This document shows, in pieces, positions 42,318-55,700 of a stretch of DNA of 64,000 bases (position 1 is its first letter; every line of letters begins with the position of its first letter). This DNA is from Simmondsia chinensis (taxonomy: Eukaryota; Streptophyta; Magnoliopsida; Caryophyllales; Simmondsiaceae). Location of the stretch: contig JAGTTD010000024.1 of NCBI GenBank assembly GCA_018398585.1, positions 7,592,071-7,656,070 of the forward strand, given 5' to 3'. Below the pieces are notes generated by a model. The model was not told the DNA's origin. It ran no database searches and saw only the letters and a program-made list of their open reading frames with translations. The position numbers and the translations under genes were made by a program.

Positions 42318-45300
42318 TTAACAAACTGAAGCTATAAGTGTAACTAAATTTGAGCAATGCTCGAATTTCCTTCCAGGAAGAACTTTAGTGAACATATCTG
42401 CTAAATTATCTTCAGTACCAATCTTCTTCAACTCCACCTCCCGCTCATCAATCAGATCTCTAATAAAATGATGCTTGACATCAATGTGCTTCGTTCTATC
42501 ATGATGCGACATCTGATCTTTAGCTAGGTGAATCGCTGACTGGCTATCACAGTAAACTCCAACAGTACCCTGATCAACACTGATCTCACTAATCAAACCT
42601 CTTAACCAAACAGTTTCCTTAAATGCTTCTGTAACTGCCACATACTCGGCCTCGGTAGTCGACTGTGCAGTAACTGATTGTAGACACGCTCTCCAACCAA
42701 TAGCACCGTCTCTCAAACAAAACACATAACCAGACATAGATTTCCTCTTGTCGAGGTCTCCACCATAGTCTGAGTCAACATACCCTACTAAACAGCATTT
42801 ACTCTTCCCAAATTCCAAACAAACATCAGAAGTGCCACGTAAGTACCTGAGAATCCATCTGACAGCGTGCCAATGCTCCTTTCCTAGATTCGTCATGTAT
42901 CTACTCACTTTGCTCATAGCATAAGCAATATCTTGACGAGTATATACCAGAGCATACATAATACTACCAACAGCACTAGAATAAGGGACCTGTGACATGT
43001 ACCTGATATCGTCCTCAGTCTGAGGTGAATCCAATGTTGAAAGCCTGAAATGAGCAGCTAAGGGAGTGCTAGCTGGTTTAGCATCCTTCATGTGAAATCA
43101 GTCCAGAACCTTCTCTATGTACTTCTCCTAAGACAAGTACAACTTTCCTGCTTTTCGGTCCCTACGGATCTCTATGCCAAGAATCTTCTTAGCTGCTCCT
43201 AAGTCCTTCATCTCGAACTCGCTTTTCAACATTGCTTTCAAATCATCAATATCTGTCATGTCCTTAGCTGCAATTAACATATCATCAACATATATCAGAA
43301 GATAAATAAAAGAGTCTGAATCTGTCTTCCTGAAGTACACACAACTGTCATACTTGCTTCTAAAGAACCCGTGACTGATCATAAACTGATCAAACCTTTT
43401 ATACCACTGTCTTGGCGATTGCCTCAATCCATACAAAGATATTTTCAATAAACAAACATGATCTTCCTTACCCTCAACAATGAAGCCTTCAGGCTAATGT
43501 ATGTAAATACTCTCCTCTAGCTTACCATGCAAAAATGCGGTTTTCACATATAATTGCTCAAGTTCTAAATCATGCATAGCTAATAAAGCAAGTATCGCTC
43601 GTATGGATTGTTGTTAGAAAATATCATGAAAATCAACACCGTGTACCTGACAGTAGCCTTTAGCTACTAACCGAGCCTTGTACCTTACATCTTCCACTCC
43701 AGGAATGCCTTCTTTTCGTTTGAAGACCCATTTGCAGCTAATGGCTTTTTTTCTTGTTTGGGGCTTGACTAACTACCTAGTCTGGTTCTTCTTCAAAGAC
43801 TCCATCTCTTCATGCATGGCCATAAGCCATTTATCAAAGTCAGATCTCGATACAATTTCTGAATATAAAGAGGGTTCACTGTCTTCCACTGTTTCAGCTG
43901 TAGGAAGGGCATAGACTATCATCTCCTCATACCCATATCTCTGTGGTGGCCTAATCTGCCTTTTCTTCCTACCACCTACAATTGTATGTTGCTCGACCTG
44001 CCGACTTGTTTCTATTTCATCATCATCTGAAACCTGTACTGGAGGTGCCTGTATACTCTCAAACTGAACTATCTGCTGCTGATTAGAATTTTCTAACTGT
44101 ATTTCACTTTCATCAGGTTTCTGCGCCTGAACTGATTCACGAACTAAGGAGGGCATGTGTGGCGGTTGTAGTAGAGCAGACTCATCAAATGTAACATTTC
44201 TACTAGTCAAAAATTTATGAGATTTTGGATCCCATAAACGATATCCCTTCACACCTGACGTATAACCAGGAAAGATACACTTCTTGGCCCTGGGCTCTAG
44301 CTTTCCATCATTAATATAAGCATAAGCAGGACAAACAAATGTCTTCAAATAAGAATAATCAGCAGGAGAACCAGACCATACCTATTCTGGAATCTTCAAC
44401 TGAAGCGATGAATGAGGAGATTGATTCACTATGTAACAAGCCATGTTAACTGCCTCTGCCCACCATTCTCTCCCTAATCTTGCGTTTGAAAGCATACACC
44501 GAGCCTTCTCCAGTAACGTCCTCCGTTCTATTGAGGTCGACCTGTACAAGCCCTGTGTCTGACAATGCCTTAACTCTCATAGAATTTGAGGAAATCACCC
44601 TCAACAAGCTCAAGAACATTATCTGTCCTCAACCTCTTTATCTGCTTCCCTGTATGATTTTCAAGCAGTGTCTTCCACTTCTTGAAGACTTCATAAACTT
44701 CGTTCTTCTGCTTAAAGAAATAGACCCAAACTTTACATGAATAATCATCAATGAAAGTTAGTAAGTACTTGGAGCCTCCTTTGGAAGCGACTCTGGAAGG
44801 TCCCCACAAATCTGAATGTATATAGTCCAATGTTCCTTTAGTTTGATGCACTGCTTGCTTGAAGTTGACTCTCTTCTGCTCCCCATATACGCAGTGCTTA
44901 TAGAAATACATCAGTCCAGTTGATTGACCACATAACAGACTCCTCTTACTCAACTCTTACGGCCCCTTATCACTTATCTGGCCCAATCTCATGTGCCACA
45001 TCTTAGTGACCTCTGTATCTGTCATAGACGATGGGGAAACAGCCACTGACCCTGTCACGGTAGAACTTACAAGCTCAAACAAGGTTCCTATCCTTCTACC
45101 CTTCATCACAATCAATGCACCTTTACGGACCCTTATAGCTCCACCTTCAGCTGTGTACTTGTACCCTTTGGACTCAAGGGTACTTAATGAGATAAGGTTC
45201 TATTTCAAGTCTGGAACGTGTCTCACGTCGCTAAGTGTCCTGATAGTACCATCAAACATCTTCACACGAACTGTTCCAATACCCATCACCTTACAAGCAG

Positions 45301-46265
45301 CGTCATTGCCCATCAAGACTACTCCACCCTGAATTGACTTATACGTGGTGAACCAGTCTCTATTAGGAAAAACATTATAAGAACAAGCTGATTCCTTGAT
45401 CCTCTTATCTCTGGACCTGGTCTGTGACTCGGTTACTAGTAGGACATTAAAGTCTCCCTCATCTTCAACTACACTGGCCTCAGCAGACTTATGGTCATTC
45501 CTGTTATCATCTTTCTGCTTATTCTTAAGCCTATAACAGTTTTTCTTTATATGCCCTTTTCTTGTCACAAAAGTTACACGACAGGTTCTTATGTCTAGAT
45601 TTAGACCTAGACTTCTTTCCACCTTCAAACCCTCTAATCTCAGTCTTACCTCTCACAAACAACCCATTACTCGAGTTATTCCCAGAGTCAGACAATTCTC
45701 TATCAACTCTCTCTTTACTTACTAGATTTCTTTTAACTTCATCAACTGTGATAGTTGGCCTAACACCATATATCACGCTTTCTACAAAGCCTTTGTAAGA
45801 ATTAGAGAGTGAACCCAACAATATCATGGCCTGATCTTCGTCCTTAGGGGTGTCATCCAATTCTTTTAAGTCTTAAATAATAGAATTAAATTCACTAAGA
45901 TGGTTTTTAAGTGATGTATCTTCCATCATACGAAACGTGAATAACCAGCGCTTTACTGTGAGTTTATTGGTGACCGATTTGTGGCAAAACATCTCTTGCA
46001 ACTTTGCCCACAACTCCTTGGCAGTTTTCATCTCCAAGACTTCTGTTAGTACATCATCTGCTAAAGACCTCTGTATCACCGTGAGAGCCTTATCATCTAA
46101 TTCTTCCCATTGTGCCTCTGTCATGTTATCCGGTTTCTTCTCTTTTTTATCCTGTGCTTTCTTCAAGCCATTCTGGGTCAGGATTCCTTTAACACAGACT
46201 TGCCACAAACTAAAGCTTCCTTTACCTCCGAACTTCTCTACCTCAGATTTGATTGCCGATGTCAT
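42318..46265 (-). pseudogene. Copia family A gag-pol, minus copy
   Basis: From 46265: gag MTSAIKSEVEKFGGKGSF..., stop near 45870, gag C-terminus with CNFCDKK / KKGHIKKNC across a frameshift, protease with SACSYNVFPNRDWF (catalytic DSG lost), integrase with CVYGEQKRVNF, YIHSDLWGPSR, FIDDYSCKVWVYFFK and RTDNVLEL, then PAYAYINDGKLEPRAKKC. RT has WVFKRKEGIPGVEDVRYK, ISLYGLRQSPRQWYKRFD and an intact YVDDMLIA. RNase H (42318-43091) is open over 257 codons with GYVDSDYGGDLDKRKS, STTEAEYVAV, GVYCDSQSAIHL and HIDVKHHFIRDL. At least seven stops or frameshifts elsewhere. Best-preserved member of the family in the window. Confidence 0.9.
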
Positions 46266-46302
46266 TGTACCAACTCGAACAACAAAGGCTCTGATACTAA
46301 TT

Positions 46303-46754
46303 TGTGCGAAAAAGCAAAAATCCCAAGTACTGAATTCGAATCAAATACTATGACAATCAAGAAGTAAAATAGACTAAAGAGAATCAAACACAAGAACACA
46401 ACAATTTACGTGGAAACCCCTCTACAATCGAGAGGGGAGAAAACCACAGGCGAAAATTGGAGCTTTTATTATTGAATAAAAAAAGAAGAATTATAATCAC
46501 TTCTTCTCTCTCTCTCTTTTGGTGCGACGCCGCAAAAGGAAAATCTCTTAAGAGAATTGGATTCTTTTTGACGTAACCCTAGGTCTCTATTTATACCCGT
46601 GTGAAAACATGGCTCCCAATCGATCAGTGAGCTCTTTGTAGGCGGGATCAATTTACGTAACATTCCTGGTTGATTGGGCTCTTTTGCCGACCGATCAGTG
46701 GACTCTCAGCTTGCCTCCACTTAGAATTTAGGAATTTAAGCCTTAAACCTAACA
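46303..46754 (-). repeat. Copia family A 5' LTR (minus copy)
   Basis: 452 bp; minus strand TGTTAGGTTTAAGG...TTTTTCGCACA. Followed on the minus strand by AATTAGTATCAGAGCC, an initiator-Met-type primer-binding site with one change (46288-46302). TATA: CGGGTATAAATAGAGACC on the minus strand near 46584-46601. Confidence 0.87.
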
Positions 46755-46772
46755 AGTGTCAAGAGATCTTTA

Positions 46773-47360
46773 TGTTGATATAATTTCAAAATAAAGTACT
46801 TAAAAAAGTGTTTCGGATTTGTGTATTATGTATTTTGTTTGAATGTGGTGTGTGTCGACACATGTCATGTGTGTGTCGACACACAATCTTGCAGAAACAT
46901 ACTCAAGAAGCTGAGTGTTGACACACAGATCCTCTGTGTCGACACACAATCTTACAGGACCAAGGGACTGGGTCTGAGTGTCTGTGTGTCGAATTTTCGA
47001 CACACAGGGCAGTTCTGACTGTTACCTTGCATGTTTTTTGTGGATTTTTTGGAAATTATTTTGGTGATTTTTAAAGGATTATGTCCCATGTTTAAGGATA
47101 AGTATGGATGATGTGCCTCTTCCCAACAGACACATAAATCTGTATAAATTGCCCCACCATTGTTGTTTGTAAGACTTGAAAACCTATATTCTCTCTTCTA
47201 TTAAAAGTATCGATCATCTTTCCTTCCTACGCTCTTACTCTCACTTTGTTTTGGGTTTCATTGTGTTTCTTAGAATATTTCGGAATTAACGAAGTAAGTC
47301 TTAAGTAAAGTGGTTTGCTACACGCCTTGGAACCGATGACTGAAATAGATACCTGTCTTA
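46773..47360 (+). repeat. 5' LTR of copia element 1
   Basis: Starts TGTTGATATAATTTC. The first 230 bp carry a cluster of TGTGTCGACACACA-type palindromes (46850-47010). Plausible TATA CTGTATAAATTGCC near 47143. The end is set by similarity with the 3' copy (TGTCTTA). Confidence 0.82.
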
Positions 47361-47370
47361 TCTATGTGAG

Positions 47371-50300
47371 ATGACTGCGAACTTTGTGAAACTCGACCAT
47401 TTTGATGGCAGAAATTTTCATTGTTGTTAAAGAAAGATGCATTTCTTGATCACTACTTTGAATGTGGTGTATGTCCTGAATACACCAATCCCCCCATCCA
47501 CCATTCAATGATGAAACTCTGTCCGAGCAACATACAGGGCTCAAATGGGAGAACGACGATTACAAATGTGGGGGTCATATCCTTAGTGTTACAAAGGATG
47601 CTCTCTTCAACATTTGGTCCAACATGACTACCACAAAGAATTGTGAGACGCTCTTGGGACCATATACATGCGGAAGATGCTACAAGTAAGAAATTTCTTG
47701 TGAGTCAATTCAATAATTATAAAATAGTTGACAATCGTTCGGTTATGGAGCAATTTTATGAGATCAAAATAATTTTAAACCACTTTAAGTAGCATAACGT
47801 GAATATGGATGATACCATTGTCGTTTCTTCCTCAATAGATAAACCTTCTCCTTCTTGCAAAGATATTTAAAAATGAATTAAACATACGAAGTAAGATTTG
47901 TCTGTCGAAGAGTTGGCTAACCTTCTCCGTATTAAGAAAGGTTATAGGTTATAGATGAGAATAGGGATCGTCCAGGAGACATTGAAAAATCAATGTCATG
48001 GAAAAAGGCCAATCAAGCAAAGGACCAAAACAAACCAGACACTTCTCAAAAAAACGTGAAGAAAAGACGCAAAAGATTGTTTCTTGGAAGTGTCACAAGC
48101 CCAATCACATGAAAAGGAACTATTACCGCCTCAAGAATAGAAGGGGCGAGGGCTGGGTAATCGTAATGATAATTCAAAAAATAATTTCATGGCGATGATT
48201 TCCGAGATCAATCTCATTGAAGACGATAAGTCTTGGTGGGCTGACTCGGGGGCTACAAAGCATGTTTGTAAGGATTGGGAACTCCTTAAAATGTTTGAGC
48301 CAATTGATGATGTGTCGGTTTTATTTATGGGAAATGGTGCAACTATATACCGGCTACGGGTGAAGGAAAAATTGATTTCGTTTTTACATAGGGAAAAATA
48401 CTTACCTTAACCGATGTATGTTTTTCACCGGATGTTAAAAAGAATCTTGTATATGGTAGCCCTTTGAATAGATTCGGTTTTAAGTTGGTCTTTGAGGCTG
48501 ATAAGTTCATCCTATCTAAAGGTAGAGCCTTTATTTGTATGAAGGGATATCTAAATTGAACGTGAATAAGATGGTTAATTCAATGTATGTGCTTGACTTT
48601 TCTTCTCTTTGGCATCATAAACTTGGACATGTTAATTTCCGTAGAATGCAAGATATGGCTAACTCGGACTTAATTTCATACTTTAATAAGGTTAATGATG
48701 AATGTAAAACTTGTATGCACATGAAAATATCAAGATTACCACTTCTTTTAGTGCAAAGGAATACGAGTCTACTTGATTTAATACATAGTGATTTATGCGA
48801 CTTTAAAAGTACCCCTACACTAGGAGGAAAGAGATATTTTATTACTTTTATTGATGATTGCTCAAGATATTGCTATGTATTTCTTTTTAATTTTAAAGAA
48901 GAATCAATGGATAAGTTTAAAGCATATAAGACCGAATCCGAATCACATTGTGAGTCATTCCTAAAATGCTTAAAAATTGATCGTGGTGGTGAGTACTATG
49001 ATCCTAAATACTTTGAAACCACGGGTATTACTCAAGAGGTCATGGCACCTTATATGCCATAACAAAATGGCATGGCTGAGTGGAAAAAACGGAATTTAAC
49101 CGAGATGGTGAATGCCATGCTATTATATTCCAAACTTAGTGATGGTTTTTGGGGAGAGGCTATGCTTACTGCCTGCCATATTTGAATCGAGTTCCTAATA
49201 AGAAGAGTAAAATAACCCAATATGAACAATGGAACAAATGAGCACCTAACTTTGAGTTATTTCAAGATTTAGGGGTGTAGGGCAATTGTTAAAGTCCTGG
49301 AACCTAAAAGAAAAAAAATTAGGTGAAAAACGTTATTAAACCAAATGACTACATAAATGTTAATACAATAATTGACTCAAGAGATGCCATTTTTGATGAA
49401 AAATGTTCTAGTTCAATTCTTAGACCGAAAGAAAATATTTCGTTTGACAATAACATGTTTTTGACAAATGATGTGAGGGAGGAAATCCCTAAAAATGCCC
49501 TAGAACTTAGAAGAAGTAAAAGAACGAGGAAAGAGAAATCTTTCAGACCGAATTTTTACACATATCTAGTGGAAGCGACTAGAGACAATGTGGAGTGTCA
49601 AACTTCATATTGTTGTGCCATAGAGTCAGATCCTATGATGTTTAATGAGGCTATGAAGTCTCATGATGCCGCTTTTTGGAAAGAGGTGATAGATGATGAA
49701 ATGGATTTCGTACTGGAGAACAACACTTGGATTCTTGTGGATCTTCCACAAGGGAATAAGCCCATTGTGTGTAAGTGGATTTTCAAGAAGAAAATGAAGG
49801 TCGATGGAACTATTGACAAGTTCAAAGCCCGGTTAGTGGCTAAAGGGTTTATTCAAAAACAACGGAGAGACTACTTTGGTACATATGCCCTCGCGGCAAA
49901 AATATCGACCAGTAAAGTATTGATTGCCCTAGCCTCTATCTATAAACTAAAGACCAAATGGATGTTAGAACGGCTTTCTTAAATGGTGAGTTGGAAGAAG
50001 AGGTGTATATGGAACAACCGGAAGGATTTGTTGTTCCGGGCTAAGAAAAGAAAGTGTAAACTCATATTTTCTTTGTATGGGCTAAAACAAGCCCCTATAT
50101 AGTGGCACCAAAAATTTGATCAAGTTGTTTTAAACAATGGATTCAAGATTAATGAATCCGATAAATGTGTCTATAGCAAGTTCGACAATGATAAATGAGT
50201 GATAATTTGCTTGTATGTTAATGACATGTTAATGTTTGATATTAATATGAGCAAATAGATAAAATTAAACAATTTCTCTCTAATAATTTTGCTATCAAAG

Positions 50301-51152
50301 ACACGGGTGAGGTTGAGGTTATCCTTGGTATTAGGATAATAAGGAATGGTGATACGATTTCCTTGACTCAATCTCATTATGTTGAAAAAACATTGAAAAA
50401 GTTTGATATGTGTGATTGTGCTCCTATTTCCATACCGATGGATCAAAATTTTAAAGTTTGTATCAAATGATGGTGCCGTAGTGAAAAAACTGAGGTATGC
50501 TACAGTCATGGGTTGTCTTATGTACGCTATGACTTGTACAAGGTCTAATATAGCATTTGTGGTTGGAAAGCTAATTAGAAACACTAGCAATCCAAGTTTG
50601 ATACATTGGCATGTGGTACAAAGAGTACTGAAATATCTTAAGAAGACTATAAACTGTGGCCTCTCTTATAATGGGTATCCTCCTACTTTAGAAAGATATT
50701 CGGATGCCAGCTGGATCTCCAACATGGAGGATTATGCTTCTACAAGCGGATGGGTATTCTTAATTGGTGGGGCTGCTATTTCTTGAGGTTCCAAGAAACA
50801 AACCTGTATTACTGATTCCACGATGACTGTGGAGTGTATTGCTTTAGCTTCTGCGGTAAAAGAAGCAGAATGATTGAAGGATCTCTCGTATAAGATTTCT
50901 TTATTGCCTAAGCCAATCTCACAAATTTCTATCTATTATGATAGTCAAGTTACGCTTTCAAAAGCATATAGTGAGGTGTATAATGGGAAGTCCAGGCACA
51001 TTGGTGTGAGACAACTCATTAAGAATGGGGTTGTCATTGTGGACTTTGTGAGAACATGTCAAAATCTAGCGAATCCATTTACTAAAAGTCTTGGTAGAGG
51101 CTTGATCTTGAGTAAAAAGAAAGGGATGGATCTTAAACCCCATCAATTTTAG
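47371..51152 (+). pseudogene. Copia element 1 gag-pol remains
   Basis: Starts MTANFVKLDHFDGRNFH, then a stop after 19 codons. Recognisable: gag; a zinc-knuckle region with the last Cys changed to Tyr (WKCHKPNHMKRNYYRLK); protease WWADSGATKHVCKDWELLK with an intact DSG; SLWHHKLGHVNFRRM; integrase LIHSDLCDFKS, FITFIDDCSRYCYVF and DRGGEYY; RT WKEVIDDEMDFVLENNTW, CKWIFKKKMKVDG and ARLVAKGFIQ; the active site reads YVND instead of YVDD near 50215; RNase H SDASWISNMEDYASTSGWVF. More than a dozen stops or frameshifts. Older than element 2, which is inserted in its LTR. Confidence 0.87.
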
Positions 51153-51696
51153 TCACCCATGATGGACCCTCAATCCAATGCCTAGTACAGCGCCAAGTCT
51201 TGCGTTCAAAGAGAGAGTTCCATCATTCGTATGATTGCAAGCACTAAAGGCAAATTCATCCCGAGTGTAGTGCTTGGTAACCTGTGACAAAGGGAAAAAG
51301 AGGATGAGCACATGCTCTTAATGGACCCAAGCTAATAATTGAATATCATGTTGCAGGGACATGATCAATGGGGTTCACCTATGGGAGTGTGAAGTTTGGC
51401 CACTTCAAGAAGTGTTTTAATAAAAGGTACGGGACACAAGGCCTAAAATTTGTTAGTCGAAGTTGAGGTGTGTTGCAAGGAGTAAGTCTTGTATGTGGAG
51501 ACATGTATGATTAGTCAAATGGACTCCTCTGATTCAAAGCTTACTCTACCATTTCACTCTGATTCATTGTGAATTGTCTACGCTAAGTGAGGATTCAATG
51601 GGAAGACACTCTCATTTATGCATAAAAACTTTTCTTTATACCGAGATATTATAAATTATGTATGAGAATATATAAATTTTGAAAATGGTGGGGAAA

Positions 51697-51994
51697 TGTT
51701 GATGTATTTTCATAATAAAGTACTTAATAAAGTGTTACAAATTTGCATATTACGTATTTGGTTCGAATATTGTATGCGTTGACACACAATCTTGCAGAAA
51801 CACACTCGAAAAGCTGAGTGTCGACACACAGATCCTGTGCATCGACACACAATCTTATAGAATCGAGTGACCGGGTCTGAGTTTCGACACTCAGTTCGAC
51901 GCACAGGTTAGTTATGGCTGTTACCTTCCGCGGTTTTTTGCGGATTTTTTGGAAATTATTTTGGTGATTTTTAAAGGACTATGTCCCTTGTTTA
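51697..51994 (+). repeat. 3' LTR of element 1, left half
   Basis: Starts TGTTGATGTATTTTC after the polypurine AAAATGGTGGGGAAA. It carries the palindrome cluster and ends GTTTA at the insertion point. Confidence 0.85.
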
Positions 51995-52725
51995 TGTTGA
52001 TGTATTTTCAAAATATGTAATGAATGTTTGTTTAATATGTGTATAAATGTGTCTAAGATTGTCCTGTTACATGGTCTAAGTGTTTAAAGCTTGTAAAGGA
52101 TATGTGTCGACACATGGGGAATGTGTGTCGACACACAATCTAACAGAACCGAGGAAACTCAGTTGAGTGTCGACACACAGGCTTTACAGAAGCGCAGGAA
52201 AGGCTCTGTGTGCCAATACACAGGATCTGTGTGTTGACACACAAGCTTATAGTAAGGTGTGTGTTGAAGTGTGTGTCGACACACACCTTTACAGTGAGTT
52301 GTGTGTTGAAGTTGCATGTTATTTGTGCGGTTTTTGCTGGTTTTTGGCGGTTCTTTTTGCAATGTTTTTGGGACGTCTTAAGGCTTATATATACATGAAT
52401 TCTCCCTGATTTAGACATGGTTTTGAACATATATTTTGAGAGTAAAAGTTTGCAACAGAATAAGAAGGGAAAAGATCAAAAGTTCTTTTGTGCAATTGCT
52501 CTTTTGTCTTTGTGTTCTTCTTTAAGAAACTTCAATCTCCCTACATCTCATTCAATCTCTCCTCTTACACACTCTCACTTTATACTGGGTTGTTGTTATA
52601 TCCCCGAGGATATTTCGTATACCGAAATAAACCTTGAGGAAAGTGATTACACAACCTCAACCCCTGAGGTCTTTTGGTTACCCAGTTGAAAGGATTTTGC
52701 AAGTATTTGAAGATTTGTTCTAACA
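51995..52725 (+). repeat. 5' LTR of copia element 2
   Basis: TGTTGATGTATT...GTTCTAACA. Palindrome cluster at 52096-52290 (at least five GTGTYGACAC units). TATA GGCTTATATATACATG at about 52382-52397. Confidence 0.9.
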
Positions 52726-52756
52726 ATCTCAAGGTTTAATTTTCTAGTTTTGGGAT

Positions 52757-55700
52757 ATGGCTTCATCATTTCGAGAAATGACAGCCAATTTTGTAAAGTT
52801 GGACCGATTCAATGGTAGAAATTTCAACCGATGGCAGAGGAAGATACACTTCCTCATTACTACTTTGAATGTGGTGTATGCGTTGAATACACCATTCCGT
52901 TCTCCCGCTTCTGAAGAGGAGGAGACTTTGGCCGAGCAGAGGACCAGATTGAAGTGGGAGAATGATGACTACATCTGCAGAGGGCACATCCTGAACTGCA
53001 TGACTGACACCCTGTTTGATATCCACTCAAATGTGCCGACCGCGAAGGAACTATGGGATGCACTCGAGGTGCGCTACATGGCCGAGGATGCAACGAGTAA
53101 AAAGTTCCTAGTTATTCAATTTAATAATTATAAAATGGTAGATAATCATCCTGTCATGGAGCAATTCCATGAAACTAAACAAATCTTGAATGATTTCAAA
53201 CAACATGGCATGAATATGGACTATACAATAGTTGTTTCATCCTTGATTGACAAACTTCCCTCTTCATGGAGAGACGTTAAGAAAAGTCCCAAATATAAGA
53301 AGGGAGATATGTCAATGGAGGAATTGGCTAACCATTTCCATATTGAGAAAGGCTACAGGATACAGGATGACAACAAGGACCGCCCCAGTGCTGTTGGGAA
53401 AATCAACATCCCAAAAGAAGGTCAGTCGAGTCAAGGACCCAGGAGAACCGGACACGTCCAAAAGAAGAAAGATGACAAGAGGCCGAAAATGGTCTGTTGG
53501 GAGTGTCAAAAGCCCAGTCACTTACTAAAGATTGTTACCGCCTTAAAAACCAGAAAGGCAAGGGGCTTGATCATCACGCCAAAAAGTCAAACGATAGGTT
53601 CGTGGTGATGATATTAGAAGTCGACCTAGTTGAGAGTGATAACTCTTGGTGGTTGGCTCGGGGGCCACGAAACATGTGTCCAAGGAAAAGGGGTTCTTCA
53701 TGGCTTTTGAACCCATGGACAACGGAACTGTTGTGTTCATGGGCAATGGGGCGACTATACCGGTTAAATGGAAGGGAAAAGTTGATTCGCTTTTTACCTC
53801 TGGAAAAACCCTTACTTTAACCGATGTATGTTATGCTCTGGACGTGAGGAAGAATCTCGTATCCGGTGGCCTATTAAATCAGTTTGAGTTCAACTTGGTT
53901 TTCGAGGCCGACAAATTTGCACTGTCGAAAAGGGGGTCTTTGTTGGCAAATGGTACTTATGTAATGGGATCTTTAAGATGAACATTAATAATAAAATTGA
54001 TAGTTCTGTTCATATGCTTGACTCATCGTTTTTGTGGCATCAAAGATTGGGTCATGTGAATTCTTGTAGATTGCATGCAATGGTTAATTCATCGTTGATA
54101 CATCACATAGATAAGGTTGATGATAAATGCAAAACATGCATGTTAACAAAAATAATGAGATCGTCATTTCCTTCGGCATAAAGAGAGGCTAATTTACTTG
54201 ATCGAGTACATAGCGATTTGTATGATTTCAAGAACAAACCAAGTTTGGGTGGAAAGAGATACTTTATAACATTCCTAGATGATTGTTCAAGATTTTGTTA
54301 TGTGTATCTAATAAATCACAAGGATGACTCGTTAGATATATTTAAAGCATATAAAGCAGAAATCGAACTACACTGTGAGACCTTCCTCAAGCGCCTTAAG
54401 TCGGACCGTGTTGGGGAATACTATGGTCCCAAGTATTTCAAAACCATCAGTATTGTACATAAGGTCACAGCAACTTATACGCCACAACAGAATGGCGTGG
54501 CTGTCTAACTGAAATGGTTAATTCAATGTTATCCTATTTCGATCTCAGTGATGGATTTTGGGGTAAGGCAATGTTAACGTCCTGTCATATATTAAATAGA
54601 GTTCCAAACAAGAGAAATAAAATAACTCCATATGAATTGCGGAACAAACGAGCCCCCTAATTTGAATTACATAAAGGTGTGTGGGTGTAGGGCGGTTGTT
54701 AAAGTCCTTGAGCCTAAACGTAAAAAGTTCAGTGAACGAGGCATTGATTGCATTTTGGTAGGATATTTGCCTCACAGTAAGGCATATCGGTTCTATGTCA
54801 TTGAATTTAATGATTATATCAACATAAATACAATAATAGAATCAAGAGATGCCATCTTTGATGAGAATCGGTTTACCTCTATCCTTAAACCAACGGATTA
54901 TGTGCCAGTTGAGAATGACACTCGAGTGTCATATAATGATAGTCATCATGAAAGGGAAGATCTCCCTGAAAATTCTTTAAAATTCCAAAGGAGTAAGAGA
55001 GCAAGGAAAGAGAAATCTTTCGGTTCGGACTTATCCACATTTTTGGTAGAAGGTTGGAGGAACGATATGGACCAAGTGGTTCCATATTGTTGTGTCATGG
55101 AAGTTGATCCCATGAAGTTTGATGAGGCGATGAGGTCTTATAATGCCTCCTTTTGGCGAGAGGTAGTCAATGATGAGATGGATTCCATCATAGGTAATAA
55201 TACCTGGGTATTAGTGGATCTTCCACAAGTTAGTACGTCCATCGGGTGTAAATGGATCTTCAAAAAGGAGATGAAAGTCGATGGAATGATAGATAAGTTC
55301 AAGGCCTGATTAGTGGCTAAAGGGTTCACCCAAAAGCATGGATTGGACTACTTTGATATGTATGCCCTGGTGGCAAGAATATCGACGATAAGAGTTTTTA
55401 TAGCTCTTGCCTCAATTTATAAACTAGCGATTCACCAAATGGATGTCAAAATGGCATTTCTGAATTGTGAGCTAGAAGAGGAAGTGTACATGGAACAATC
55501 GGAAGGTTTTGTTGCTCCGGGTCAAGAGAGAAAAGTATGTAAACTCATATGCTCTCTGTATAGGCTAAAGTAAGCCCCGAAGCTATGGCACCAGAAATTT
55601 GATCAAGTTGTTCTGAGCAACGGATTCATTATAAATGAATCAGATAAATGTGTCTATAGCAAGTTTGATAATGGCAAAGGGGTTATTATGTGTTTGTATG

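Larger units (their letters stand above)
41763..46754 (-). mobile_element. Copia family A, near-complete element
   Basis: 5' LTR 46303-46754, primer-binding site, gag, protease, integrase, RT, RNase H, polypurine tract, 3' LTR 41763-42242: the full canonical copia order in 5.0 kb. The flanking bases (TGTTT left, AGTGT right) are not a convincing target duplication, which suggests that the left end was rearranged when it became joined to the plus-strand LTR. Confidence 0.9.
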
